From JBFHIJ01 sp963678775 (lineage in GTDB: Bacteria > Bacteroidota > Ignavibacteria > Kapaibacteriales > UBA2268): DNA of 64,000 nucleotides. Below the pieces are notes generated by a model. The model was not told the DNA's origin, searched no databases, and worked only from the letters and a program-made list of their open reading frames with translations. Shown here in pieces: positions 26,957 to 37,200 of this stretch (positions within the stretch are counted from its first letter, which is position 1; each line of letters opens with the position of its first letter). The DNA is taken from the NCBI GenBank assembly GCA_963678775.2, contig CAXXGR010000010.1:434001-498000 (forward strand), in the 5' to 3' direction. The translations under genes were made by a program, and so were the position numbers.

Positions 26957-28726
26957 ATGGTAAAAGTATATATAAATAATCAAGAAGTACAGGTGCCCGA
27001 GGGCACCCTAGTACTTGACGCAGCAAAAAAGGCAGGAGTGAAAATTCCTACTTTGTGTCACATGCCAGGTATGGAACCTAAAGGCGCGTGTCGAGTTTGT
27101 TTGGTTGAAGTGGAAGGGGCTCGCTCTTTGGCAGCTTCCTGCTCTATGCCTGTTTATGAAGGCATGAAAGTATTTACTAATAATAAACACGTTCGCGAAG
27201 CTCGCCGAACAGTAGTAGAACTTCTTCTCTCTGAACACGATGGAGAATGTCCGACTTGCGACAGAAATGACGACTGCGAATTACAACAAATAGCCCGTGA
27301 AATGGGTATAAAAGAAATTAGATATGAAGGTGCAAAATCTTCGCACCAAATGGATACATCAACTCCTGCTTTGACAAGAGATAATGGAAAATGTATCAAA
27401 TGCAGAAGGTGCGTAGACGTATGTAGTGAAATTCAATCTGTTGGAGCACTATTCCCTCAGGGTAGAGGATTTGATACAGTTGTAGGACCAGCGTTTGCTA
27501 CTAACTTAGATACTGTTGCATGCGTTCAGTGTGGCCAGTGTGCTGCAGTCTGTCCGGTAGGTGCAATTACTGAGACCTCACACATATCTGAAGTATGGAA
27601 TGTACTGGATGATCCTAACAAAACAGTTATTGTTCAAACGGCTCCAGCAATAAGAGCTGCATTGGGTGAATGTTTTGGTTATGAACCTGGTACTTTGGTG
27701 ACAGGTAAAATGGTTTCAGCACTTCGTCAGTTAGGTTTTGATAAGGTGTTTGATACTAACTTTTCAGCAGATTTGACAATTATGGAAGAAGGTACTGAGC
27801 TTCTTACAAGATTGAAAAAACAATTAGTAGATGGAGAAAATGCTCATCTTCCTATGTTTACAAGTTGCTCCCCTGGTTGGATTAAATTTGCTGAATATTA
27901 TTATCCGGACTATTTAAACAATCTTTCTACTTGTAAATCACCTCAACAGATGTTTGGTGCTTTAGCGAAAACATACTTCAGAGAAAGTATCGCTAAAGAT
28001 TTAGAAGAAATTATTGTAGTGTCAGTTATGCCATGTACTGCTAAGAAGTTCGAATGCCAACGCCCTGAAATGGATGACAGTGGCATAAGGGACGTTGATT
28101 ATGTAATCACTACTCGAGAACTTGCAAAAATGATAGAGCAGGCAGGTATCGAGTTTAAGACATTACCTGAAGCAAAGATTGATAATCCATTAGGAGAATC
28201 TTCCGGTGCGGCTGATATATTTGCGAATTCCGGGGGTGTGATGGAAGCAGCAATTCGTACAGCGTATGAATTAGTAACCGGTAGAGAAATACCATTTGAA
28301 AATCTTCATGTTACTCCTGTTATGGGGATAGAAGGGGTCAAACGTGCGTCTTTAAAAATCGAAAATGTAAAACCTGAATGGTCATTCCTTGAAGGTGTTG
28401 AGTTGAAAGTTGCTGTGGCAAACGGACTAGCGAACACACGCAAAGTATTTGATTTGATGAGAAGTGGAGAAGAATTTCACTTTGTAGAAATCATGACTTG
28501 TCCGGGCGGGTGCATTGGTGGTGGTGGTCAACCTCGTTATACCGATGACTCTGTAAGGCTAAAAAGAATGGAAGCAATATATGCTGAAGATGAAGGTAAA
28601 GAACTAAGAAAGTCTCATGAAAATCCTTTTATCACAAAGGTATACGAAGAATTCTTGGAGAATCCATTATCTCATAAATCACATGAATTATTACATACTC
28701 ACTATTGTAAACGTGATATAGTTTAG
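26957..28726 (+). CDS. hydA: [FeFe]-hydrogenase catalytic subunit HydA
   Basis: This 589-residue protein has an N-terminal [2Fe-2S] ferredoxin domain (CHMPGMEPKGACRVC), a His-Cys3 [4Fe-4S] site (HDGECPTCDRNDDC), two [4Fe-4S] sites (CIKCRRCVDVC and CVQCGQCAAVCP), then the H-cluster domain. L1 is TSCSPGW (302-308), L2 is VMPCTAKKFE with Cys360, and L3 is MTCPGGCIGGGGQP with Cys515 and Cys519. The C-terminus SHENPFITKVYEEFL resembles the small-subunit-like tail. Canonical L1 is TSCCPxW; Ser305 replaces the second Cys. It lies 24 nt after hydB and ends before a strong terminator, so hydC-hydB-hydA is one operon. The maturases HydE, HydF and HydG are not in the window. Confidence 0.93.
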   Translation: MVKVYINNQEVQVPEGTLVLDAAKKAGVKIPTLCHMPGMEPKGACRVCLVEVEGARSLAASCSMPVYEGMKVFTNNKHVREARRTVVELLLSEHDGECPTCDRNDDCELQQIAREMGIKEIRYEGAKSSHQMDTSTPALTRDNGKCIKCRRCVDVCSEIQSVGALFPQGRGFDTVVGPAFATNLDTVACVQCGQCAAVCPVGAITETSHISEVWNVLDDPNKTVIVQTAPAIRAALGECFGYEPGTLVTGKMVSALRQLGFDKVFDTNFSADLTIMEEGTELLTRLKKQLVDGENAHLPMFTSCSPGWIKFAEYYYPDYLNNLSTCKSPQQMFGALAKTYFRESIAKDLEEIIVVSVMPCTAKKFECQRPEMDDSGIRDVDYVITTRELAKMIEQAGIEFKTLPEAKIDNPLGESSGAADIFANSGGVMEAAIRTAYELVTGREIPFENLHVTPVMGIEGVKRASLKIENVKPEWSFLEGVELKVAVANGLANTRKVFDLMRSGEEFHFVEIMTCPGGCIGGGGQPRYTDDSVRLKRMEAIYAEDEGKELRKSHENPFITKVYEEFLENPLSHKSHELLHTHYCKRDIV

Positions 28727-28756
28727 AAATTTCCCTTATATAGTTCACATTACATC

Positions 28757-28796
28757 AAATCCGATTTGGGTACTTGCACCTAAATCGGATTTTTTA
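28757..28796 (+). terminator. Strong rho-independent terminator after hydA
   Basis: AAATCCGATTTGGGT pairs with ACCTAAATCGGATTT across a 6-nt loop with one bulged or mismatched position, and the stem runs into six T. It lies 31 bp after hydA and closes the hydrogenase operon. Confidence 0.9.
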
Positions 28797-29254
28797 TGGT
28801 CTGAATTGACTTGTGGTAATGGTAAAAAGTATAAGTGAGCCAGTGTACTAGATTATTCAAAATGTATTTTGAACTATAATAGTAAACTTAAAAAGTTTGG
28901 CTTATTGTAGTTCAATTTTATATATTTAATTTTTCCGAGTAATATAATTCTCTGAAAATATTGCAGAGTAACAAATATAATTATATTATAATATTTTGTA
29001 ACATGTTTATCTTTTAGTATTATATTTTGAGACATTCAATGCATCTACTGCTTATATTTAATATTAGTAAATTATCGTCTAAACAATAAGGCGTATTAGA
29101 GAAGATTTGAGATAATTGAACGCAGATTAAAAATAATCGTATTAATGCAGCTAATAAAATAGATGTTAATAACTTTTGATACCTAAATAATTATGAAATA
29201 GCGTCTATTTTGTTATCTTGTAAATGGTTTTAAGAACATATATATATTCGAGAT
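28797..29254. other. Non-coding gap between the hydrogenase operon and meaB
   Basis: About 460 bp of very AT-rich sequence with no reading frame, RNA gene or clear repeat that I can support. The last 60 bp include TATTTTGTTATCTTG, one base short of the TAnnTTTG promoter box, which may serve meaB. Confidence 0.4.
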
Positions 29255-30364
29255 ATGGGTAAAAATATAAATAAACCTGAATGGGTACCTGACAATGCAG
29301 GTTCGGAATTTACAACTAATGTTATGAAAGGCGTAGATTTAGATGAAGTCAGGAGCAACAGAAATCTAAATGTTGTTAAACGAAAAACTGTAAGTATAGA
29401 TGATTTTGTTAAAGGTATAAAAGAACACAATTTATCTATTATTTCTAAAGCGATTACCCTTATAGAAAGTAATAATCCTAAACACAATCGAGAAGCTCAG
29501 GATGTGCTTAAAGCAATAAACTCTCTAACAGGTAACTCGGTTAGAGTTGGTATTACAGGACCTCCCGGAGCAGGGAAGAGTACTTTTATAGAAGCATTAG
29601 GTACATTCCTAGTTAAGAATGGCTTTAAAGTTGCAGTGTTGGCGGTAGATCCCAGTAGCACAGTTACGAAAGGTTCTATATTGGGTGATAAAACTCGTAT
29701 GGAAATGCTTTCCAGAGAAAAGAATGCATATATTAGACCATCTCCATCTTCCGGTTCATTAGGAGGAGTTGCAAAGAAAACAAGAGAGACAATCCAAATA
29801 TGCGAAGCAGCAGGATATGATGTCATTTTGATTGAAACAGTAGGAGTAGGTCAAAGCGAAACAACTGTCAGGTCTATGGTTGATTTATTTATGTTATTGC
29901 TTCTACCTGGTTCCGGTGATGAACTGCAAGGAATCAAAAAGGGGGTAGTTGAACTAGCTGATTTATTAGTAATCAACAAAGCAGATGGAGATTACAAAGT
30001 ACGAGCTAATATTACAAAAAATGCATATGAAAATGCGTTGTATCTATTACAGCCCGCAACTAAAGGTTGGAAAACTCAAGTAAGGACTTGCTCTGCACTT
30101 AATAATATTGACATAGATTCTGTTTGGTCTACCGTAAATGAGTTTGTTCTAAAGACTAAAGAATCTGGCGTCTTTGATAGCCGACGTAAAGATCAAGTAA
30201 TGGAATGGGTCTTTAGCATGATTGAAGATAATTTGAAATCAATGTTTTATACGAATAGTCAAGTAAAATCAAATTTACCAACTATTAAACAGAAGGTCAA
30301 AGCAGGCGAATTAACTCCTGCGCTTGCTGTTGAAGAATTGTTACAATACTTCAAGAAGGATTAA
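29255..30364 (+). CDS. meaB: Methylmalonyl-CoA mutase-associated GTPase MeaB
   Basis: This 369-residue G3E-type GTPase has the P-loop GPPGAGKSTFIEALG near residue 98, AVLAVDPSS, the MeaB-typical IRPSPSSGSLGGVA, ETVGVGQSE and the base-recognition motif NKAD. MeaB gates cofactor loading and protects B12-dependent methylmalonyl-CoA mutase. The mutase genes are not adjacent; mce is 26 kb away. Its stop is 1 nt before the rdgB start, so it leads a three-gene unit. Confidence 0.93.
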   Translation: MGKNINKPEWVPDNAGSEFTTNVMKGVDLDEVRSNRNLNVVKRKTVSIDDFVKGIKEHNLSIISKAITLIESNNPKHNREAQDVLKAINSLTGNSVRVGITGPPGAGKSTFIEALGTFLVKNGFKVAVLAVDPSSTVTKGSILGDKTRMEMLSREKNAYIRPSPSSGSLGGVAKKTRETIQICEAAGYDVILIETVGVGQSETTVRSMVDLFMLLLLPGSGDELQGIKKGVVELADLLVINKADGDYKVRANITKNAYENALYLLQPATKGWKTQVRTCSALNNIDIDSVWSTVNEFVLKTKESGVFDSRRKDQVMEWVFSMIEDNLKSMFYTNSQVKSNLPTIKQKVKAGELTPALAVEELLQYFKKD

Positions 30365-30365
30365 T

Positions 30366-30950
30366 ATGGATGTTTTGATAGCATCAAATAATAAGCATAA
30401 AATAGAAGAAATTTCTGATATTTGTGAGAATATACTGCCCGGATATTTTAAATTTTTCAGTATTTCTGATGTAATTAATACTGAATTTGATGTAGAAGAA
30501 ACTGGTGTAACCCTTGCTGAGAATGCTATTTTAAAAGCTAAAGCATATTTCGAAGTTGCAAATATGCCTGTATTAGCGGATGATACTGGTTTGGAAGTAA
30601 GAGCTTTAAATTATGCTCCCGGCGTTTACTCCGCAAGGTATGCTGGTGAACACGGAAATGATTTGGCGAATCGTCAAAAGTTGTTATTCGATTTGAGCGA
30701 AGAATCTGATAGATATGCTCATTTTAAAACAGTCCTATGCTTTTTTGATGGCGACAACGAACGTCTAATCGAAGGTATCTGTAAAGGCAAAATATCTAAA
30801 CTCGAAAAAGGTAAAAATGGATTTGGATATGATCCAATTTTTATTCCTGATGGTTTTGACTTCACTTTTGCTGAGCTATTGCCTGAAGAAAAGAATAGTA
30901 TTAGTCATAGATATAAAGCTGTTGTCAACTTTGCTAATATGTTCAAGTGA
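30366..30950 (+). CDS. rdgB: XTP/dITP pyrophosphatase RdgB (HAM1 family)
   Basis: A 194-residue protein starting MDVLIASNNKHKIEEI, with ADDTGLEVRALNYAPGVYSARYAGE and the late GFGYDPIFIP and ISHRYKA blocks. It removes non-canonical purine triphosphates to avoid their use in DNA. I use the ATG at 30366, which has AAGGA upstream; the frame is open further back into meaB, but that extension overlaps meaB and is unlike the family. The end overlaps the next gene at GTGA. Confidence 0.94.
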   Translation: MDVLIASNNKHKIEEISDICENILPGYFKFFSISDVINTEFDVEETGVTLAENAILKAKAYFEVANMPVLADDTGLEVRALNYAPGVYSARYAGEHGNDLANRQKLLFDLSEESDRYAHFKTVLCFFDGDNERLIEGICKGKISKLEKGKNGFGYDPIFIPDGFDFTFAELLPEEKNSISHRYKAVVNFANMFK

Positions 30951-31675
30951 AATATTTAGTATATATATTGGTTACTATTTTGCTGGCTACAATTCGCTTG
31001 TACTCGTCTGATAAGAATATTTATAGCATTAATATTCATGTAAATAGGCATTTGTATTATGGGACTTTTAAAAACTTGGGAGGAATTCCTGATTGTTGTC
31101 CGGACAATAGAACAGGCAACGGAATGTCTCCCAGTCTTAATTTTTCCAAACCCATTTCTCTATATAGTATATTATTTGACTTTTCTTTAGGAATAAATCT
31201 ATTTGACGGCAATATGTCATATAATGAACAAACTCCTGTATTAGTCAATAACCAAGCTGAAATGGGAATATTTACACATGATTTAGAATTTGATTTATAT
31301 TATTTTGATGTGTCAGTTTCCAAGAGTTATAAAATTGAAGATTTAATATTTTCATTAGGCTTTGGGAATCATTTCCTATTAAAATCCAACTATAGTCAAC
31401 TCGAAAAGCTAACTACTCCTGATAATTATGGTGTGTTTTCTGATACGCATACAAGAGTACGTAATAAAAGCGAAGGCTCTATACCAAACATTAGTAACTT
31501 TGTGCCATTTTTGATTTTTGATTTTTCATATCAATTTATAAGACCTATTGAAAATCAATTTTTAAGTTTCCATCCTTATTTACACTTTGAAATGCCTCTA
31601 CTTTCAATACTACAAGATCAGTCATGGAGATATTTTAGTATCGGTTTAGGATTAAAATTTACGATAAATCCATAA
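30947..31675 (+). CDS. Putative outer-membrane beta-barrel protein
   Basis: A 242-residue protein beginning at GTG, which overlaps the rdgB stop codon by 4 nt. It has a signal peptide (VYILVTILLATIRLYSS), then alternating hydrophobic/polar strands and a C-terminal strand ending FSIGLGLKFTINP, typical of outer-membrane barrels. Near residue 45 is GGIPDCCPDNRTGNG with a Cys-Cys pair. No known enzyme motif is present. Coupling to rdgB may be by chance of packing. Confidence 0.55.
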   Translation: MKYLVYILVTILLATIRLYSSDKNIYSINIHVNRHLYYGTFKNLGGIPDCCPDNRTGNGMSPSLNFSKPISLYSILFDFSLGINLFDGNMSYNEQTPVLVNNQAEMGIFTHDLEFDLYYFDVSVSKSYKIEDLIFSLGFGNHFLLKSNYSQLEKLTTPDNYGVFSDTHTRVRNKSEGSIPNISNFVPFLIFDFSYQFIRPIENQFLSFHPYLHFEMPLLSILQDQSWRYFSIGLGLKFTINP

Positions 31676-31866
31676 TTTACTTCTTATTATTCTTATAGAA
31701 GAGTATGTAAAGAGTAACTAAACGAATAATTTCTCTTTAAACTAATATTATTTTATATCCATATACTGTATATATATTTTGTTTTTCATCTTTATTAATT
31801 ATGTTTGGATACATACTAAAAACGCAATCGAAAATATTCCTTCTTTTTATATCAATCGGTAGATAA

Positions 31867-33942
31867 ATGGACTCGACTTTTGAATCTATTAAAGCCTTAT
31901 ACTCTAAGGCTTCACAAAATGCAACTGATTTAGTAAATCGAGCTAAAATGACAGAGCATTTGTTTATGATTATTTTAGCTATTTTTATTGGTTTGTTGGC
32001 TGGATTTGGTGCTTTAGGGATAAGGGTTCTTATTCATACCATATCAGATTACTGTTTTAGCGGTAATGGTACATTATTGGAAAATATAATAGCTACACCT
32101 TGGTACATAAAATTGTTAGTACCAGCATTAGGTGGACTTATTGTAGGCCCAATCATATACTTCTTTGCACCAGAAGCTAAAGGTCATGGTGTACCTGAGG
32201 TTATGCAAGCTGTTATTAAAAAAGGTGGTATTATTAGACCCCGAGTGGCATTAGTCAAAGCATTTGCTTCGGCAGTAACAATTGGTACCGGTGGTTCTGT
32301 TGGACGTGAAGGTCCAATTATTCAAATAGGAGCTTCGTTAGGTTCTACAGTTGGCCAATTTTTTAATTTACCAACTTCCAGATTAAAAACTTTAGTCGGA
32401 TGTGGTGCTGCGGCCGGTATTGCAGCTGCATTTAATGCACCAATAGCAGGTGCACTGTTTGCAGTAGAAATTATATTAATGGATTTTACTGCTAAGCAAT
32501 TATCCCCGATTGTAATAGCTTCTGTTATGGCAACAGTTGTGTCTCATTCATTTGAAGGAGATTTTGCAGCATTTGCTGTTCCGCATTATGAATTAAAAAG
32601 TGCTTATGAAATCTCATTCTATTTTTTGCTTGGAGGTTTAAGCGGTCTAATTTCTTGGATATTCATCAAAGTATTATATTTCTTTGAAGATTTTTGGGAT
32701 GAAAAAATAAAAATTCCAGCATATCTTAAAGCATCTATTGGTGGGCTTTTAGTTGGAGCTATTGCGCTGCTATATCCTGAATCTATGGGTATTGGTTATG
32801 ACTCTATTTCAAATGCTCTTTTATCTAATTCCATTTGGCATGTTGCATTAGTTCTCATATTTGTTAAAATCCTTGCGACTTCATTAACTCTTGGTTCCGG
32901 TGGTTCCGGTGGTATTTTTGCACCTTCTTTATTCATGGGAGCAATGTTGGGAGCATTTTTCGGATATATTGTAAATTACATATTTCCTGATATTACAGCT
33001 GCTCCAGGTACTTATGCTTTAGTTGCTATGGGAGGGCTAGTTGCAGGCACTACGAGAGCACCAATAACGGCTATTATAATAGTTTTTGAACTTACTAAAG
33101 AAACCAGTATTATATTACCGCTAATGATTGTGGTAACTATCTCTATGATTTTATCATCTAAGTTATCTAGAGAATCTATTTATACGTTACGCTTGCTACA
33201 GAGAGGTATAAAAGTAAAAGACACGGCTGATTATAGCATTTTAAGCTCAATTTTAGTTAGAGATTTATTTGACAAATCGTATGTTCATATAGATGAAAAA
33301 ACAAACTTCCGGGAAGTTGTTTATCAAATTATTTCTAAAAAACAAACTTCACTTGCTGTCAATACTATAGATGGTAATTTTATCGGAATTATTTCCATTG
33401 ATAACATAAAAGAATTTCTATTAGATTCCGACGAACTTAAAAATGTTTTGATAGCAGGTGATATGGCAGATAAAAACATTCCTAGAGTGACACAAAATGA
33501 TTCATTGAAAGTTGTAATTGAAAAGATGAGCAAGTGTGAGTATGATGGATTGCCGGTTTTAGATCAAGAAAATGGAGATAAAATCATAGGTATGATTTGG
33601 CGAAAAGATGTTGACGATGCGTATCACAAGGAAATTAACAGACATCAACTTACTTCTGATTTGGCAACTAAACTGACTCTTGATAATGCAAATGAAGATA
33701 TCCATTTCCTAGAAGGCTATATTATTACAGAAATCGAAGTGCCTTCTGATTTTATCGGTAAAACTATTAAAGAGTTAGATATTAGATCAAAATATGGTGT
33801 CGATATTATTTCAATTAAAGATTCCTCTCAAAAGGATAGCAACATTAAAGCTATTCCTTCTGCAGATCATCTATTTCAGTCGTCCGATGTTATTATTGTG
33901 GCAGGGCAAGCATCGAAAATCAATATGCTAAAAAATATATAA
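31867..33942 (+). CDS. ClC-type chloride transporter/channel with CBS pair and RCK-C domain
   Basis: A 691-residue membrane protein. The ClC core (residues about 30-440) has GREGPIIQIGASLG with the gating Glu at 148, the same number as in E. coli ClC, and GSGGSGGIFAPSLF. The segment that holds the internal proton Glu (FIIEEM in E. coli) reads FAVEII, so Glu203 of E. coli aligns with Ile202. A CBS pair follows at about 465-600, then a TrkA-C/RCK-C domain (about 615-691). Cytoplasmic domains suggest ligand control. It lies alone, 190 bp after the barrel gene and before two hairpins. Confidence 0.88.
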   Translation: MDSTFESIKALYSKASQNATDLVNRAKMTEHLFMIILAIFIGLLAGFGALGIRVLIHTISDYCFSGNGTLLENIIATPWYIKLLVPALGGLIVGPIIYFFAPEAKGHGVPEVMQAVIKKGGIIRPRVALVKAFASAVTIGTGGSVGREGPIIQIGASLGSTVGQFFNLPTSRLKTLVGCGAAAGIAAAFNAPIAGALFAVEIILMDFTAKQLSPIVIASVMATVVSHSFEGDFAAFAVPHYELKSAYEISFYFLLGGLSGLISWIFIKVLYFFEDFWDEKIKIPAYLKASIGGLLVGAIALLYPESMGIGYDSISNALLSNSIWHVALVLIFVKILATSLTLGSGGSGGIFAPSLFMGAMLGAFFGYIVNYIFPDITAAPGTYALVAMGGLVAGTTRAPITAIIIVFELTKETSIILPLMIVVTISMILSSKLSRESIYTLRLLQRGIKVKDTADYSILSSILVRDLFDKSYVHIDEKTNFREVVYQIISKKQTSLAVNTIDGNFIGIISIDNIKEFLLDSDELKNVLIAGDMADKNIPRVTQNDSLKVVIEKMSKCEYDGLPVLDQENGDKIIGMIWRKDVDDAYHKEINRHQLTSDLATKLTLDNANEDIHFLEGYIITEIEVPSDFIGKTIKELDIRSKYGVDIISIKDSSQKDSNIKAIPSADHLFQSSDVIIVAGQASKINMLKNI

Positions 33943-33955
33943 ATTATTTGAGAAA

Positions 33956-33979
33956 GGGGCGTGAAAAAGTTCACGCTCC
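33956..33979 (+). repeat. Hairpin downstream of the ClC gene
   Basis: GGGGCGTGAA and TTCACGCTCC pair around AAAG, with one G-T pair. It lies 14 bp after the stop codon and is GC-rich compared with its surroundings. No T run follows, so it may protect the 3' end more than terminate. The rest of the 305-bp gap up to the surface-protein gene holds nothing else except the terminator at 34187-34226. Confidence 0.5.
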
Positions 33980-34186
33980 GAACTCTAACACCAGTCTATT
34001 CCTATATTTACTTTATGCGCTAATGAAAAATATAAGATAAACCCTTCAAAATATTTTTCTAATTACCTTTACTTATTTTAAACTCGACAATTTAACATTA
34101 CTGTCAAATATAGATTCTGATTCTTATAGCTGATAGTTCAGAAGATATTTTATTGCCAGATATATTTTTTGGGTTTTCAAATACAG

Positions 34187-34226
34187 AAAAAGAGCTATGA
34201 TTTGTAAAAAAATCATAGCTCTTTTT
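34187..34226. terminator. Bidirectional terminator between the ClC gene and the surface-protein gene
   Basis: A perfect 17-bp stem, AAAAAGAGCTATGATTT (34187-34203) with its complement (34210-34226), has a 6-nt loop. The stem ends in A5/T5, giving T tails on both strands. It lies 22 bp from the end of the minus-strand surface-protein gene. Confidence 0.9.
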
Positions 34227-34247
34227 ATATATACTATTCAAATTAAC

Positions 34248-37200
34248 CTATCTTACTATTGTAAAATGCAATGTAGTTTCCTTATTATCAGACATCATTC
34301 GTAAAGAATAAGTACCGGAAGTCAGATTAGAAATGTCGATGTAGTTATTTCCTATTACTCCTGATTGCATCAATGACCCAAGCATATTGTGTATTTCATA
34401 TTTAGAGAAATCACCATTGTTAATCATTAAATAATCAGATGCCGGGTTAGGATAACAAGAGACTTTAAAATCAGATTCTTCAATACCTGTGATATTTGAT
34501 TTTGATAAAGCAACTTCATAAATAGCATCTGAAATATAAGGCATTTTACCTGTTTTTATAGAACCTGAAAGAACATCTTTATACTGTTCAATTTGTAGAT
34601 GGTATTCTTTATTATCTTCTTTTGACCAATAATATAGGTTACATGGTTCATTGCTGATTAGTCCATCTATATAGGACGAATTAGGATTGTCGCCCCAAGC
34701 AGTAATGGCAATCTTACTATTATAATTTATTCCCGAGCCGACTACCATTCCATTGTTTGTCTTAATTGCAAACTCGTCTCCAGAATCAAAATCAAGAAGA
34801 TTAAGTATTATGTTGCAGTTTGAACCTGTTTGTTTGTATGTAACTTCGTAAACTTCATTTAAAATCTCTTTCTGAACTGCGGCTTTAGGAATTAAATTCC
34901 CTGAATTATATACAAGAGTATTGTGTTCATTCAATACAATTTTATAGCCTTCTGTAGGATGCATATTGCCAATTTGATTTATTCCATAAGCAGGATACCA
35001 AATATGACCATCATCATTTTTTACCAGAACAATAGAAGAATCTATTGTAGACAATGCTGTGGTAATAGGAATTGGTACATTATATAAATAAGAAATTATA
35101 TACCATTTAGTTGCTTCCATAGCTATTGGATAGTTATTTGCGTTTACTAAAGTACCTTCAATATCAAGAGTATCTTTTTGATTAACGTAAATCTGGTAGC
35201 CGTTAGTAACTTCCCAATTAGATATAGTGTTTATTTCTTGACTAGGATAGTATAAGTCTCCCAATTCATCTTTCATCAGTTCTAGTGATTGAACATTTTT
35301 CATGACTGTATCAATTTTAGAGTCTGCAGGTAATATATATGATGAGATCATAGACCATATAGCAGGTTCCAAAATTATTCTCATTTTTTCGTGTGCATTC
35401 ATATTGCCAATTATACTAATACCATTATCTGTAAAGAAACTGTTACCTGAGGAGTAGCTTACTTTTGCTCTGATTTCTTTGCCTAATTGAGCATCCCACA
35501 GCCTTAAGGAATAAGTTTCTTCTATTTCAAATCCATCTTTTGCAGTTGTTTGATCATTATTACCCCATACGGTAACGGATAGATTACCGTTATCCCATAT
35601 GCCAAATCCGGCTGATTTTTCATTTCCTGACAGATCTGTATAAAATACTCCCAAAGCGTCTCCAGAGCTCCAGGCTCTGCCTGATACAATTGGTTTGACT
35701 GAAGTAGGTAAAATTATATTAGCATTTTTACCTGTATGAGAAGTAAAAGTCCAGTGCTGAGGAGGAGGGAAAAGCCCGCCTGTTATAGTAAAATTAGACT
35801 GACTTACAGTTGTCAAATTAGAATTATCTGCATCAGTTATTCTAATCTGACATTCTGTAGAAGGTGCGCCGGAAACAGTCCAGATATATTCATTTGTCGT
35901 GGCGGGAATAGCAGTAGCTATTCGCACAGGTGTAACGCCATTATTATATGAAATATCTATATTGATATATTCTATATTTACACTTGACCATTTAATAATT
36001 TTCTGTGTTCCTAACGCCCAACTCTCTTTCCCATTTGGAGTTATTAGATTTATACCGGTTCCAATAATGTTAAAAGTACCAATATTTATATCATATACTT
36101 CGTGATTATCTCTATCTGTTATTTTTAATTTGCAGTATTCAGCAGGAGTATTTGGAACCAACCAAGAATACGTGCCGTCTGATTCTGTATAAGAAATAAC
36201 TGTGAGCCAATTATTACCTCTATCTGTGCTATACTCAATTTGTATGTTTTCTACGTCTTGACTCAGCCACGAAATTGGGTATTCAGTTCCAACTAACAAT
36301 TCTTTGCCATTAAGATCATTTTCTAACAAAAGACCGTTAATGCTGAAATTGACATCAGAAATATCAAATAGTGAAGAATTCTGATTATCTCGTATTCTCA
36401 ATTTGCAAGAGTCTGAAGGGGGATAAGGTGCATCCCAAGTATAATTTTCAGACTCAGCGTTATAGCTGTTTTCAATAATTTGCCAATTTGTTCCATTATC
36501 TGTTGAATAAGAAATCTGGACATCAGTTACTTCTACGGCTTCCCATGTAATTTGAGTTTTCTCTCTAAAGATTAGCTTTTCGCCGTCATTTAAACTAGTA
36601 AGCTTTACTCCGGCTATAGTAAACTCTGCATCTGATATGTCATAAATCCCAGGATTTTTAGTATCAAATATTTTAAGTTTTACATGTGTTGATGGTATTA
36701 CAGGAATATCCCAGTTAGATTTCATTGAAGGTGAGGCAGGTTCACTAGAACTAATAGTTACCCATGATGAATCAGGATGCATCTGATAAGCAATACCTAA
36801 ATTTATAATACCCTTGCTATCCCATTGGATTTCTTTTGTATCGTTTATATACCATAATTCTCCACCATTTGGAGAAAGTAGATTGATTCTTGCATTACTG
36901 ATTGAGAATACATATGAGCTAATTGAATATATAGAAGGATCCGTAGACTGAGAAATTTTTATCATGCATTTCTGAGAGCTTACATCTGGAATTGTCCAGT
37001 AATAAGGGCTCGTACTTGCATCTATCATATCTATTACTGTTGACCAAGTTGCGCCGCTGTCTAAAGAGTATTTAATATCCAGTGAAGATACATTTTTAAA
37101 ATTCCAGGTTAAAGGATATTGATTCCCCGTTTTAAGTAGCTCTCCACCTATCGGAGAAACAAGTTTAAGATCTAAAGTTTGTCTTATATTGAAAACTACT

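Noticed and set aside
28797..29254. Small RNA or tRNA in the gap before meaB
   Set aside because: No cloverleaf or stable GC-rich stem beyond the hydA terminator; the gap is nearly pure AT-rich sequence.
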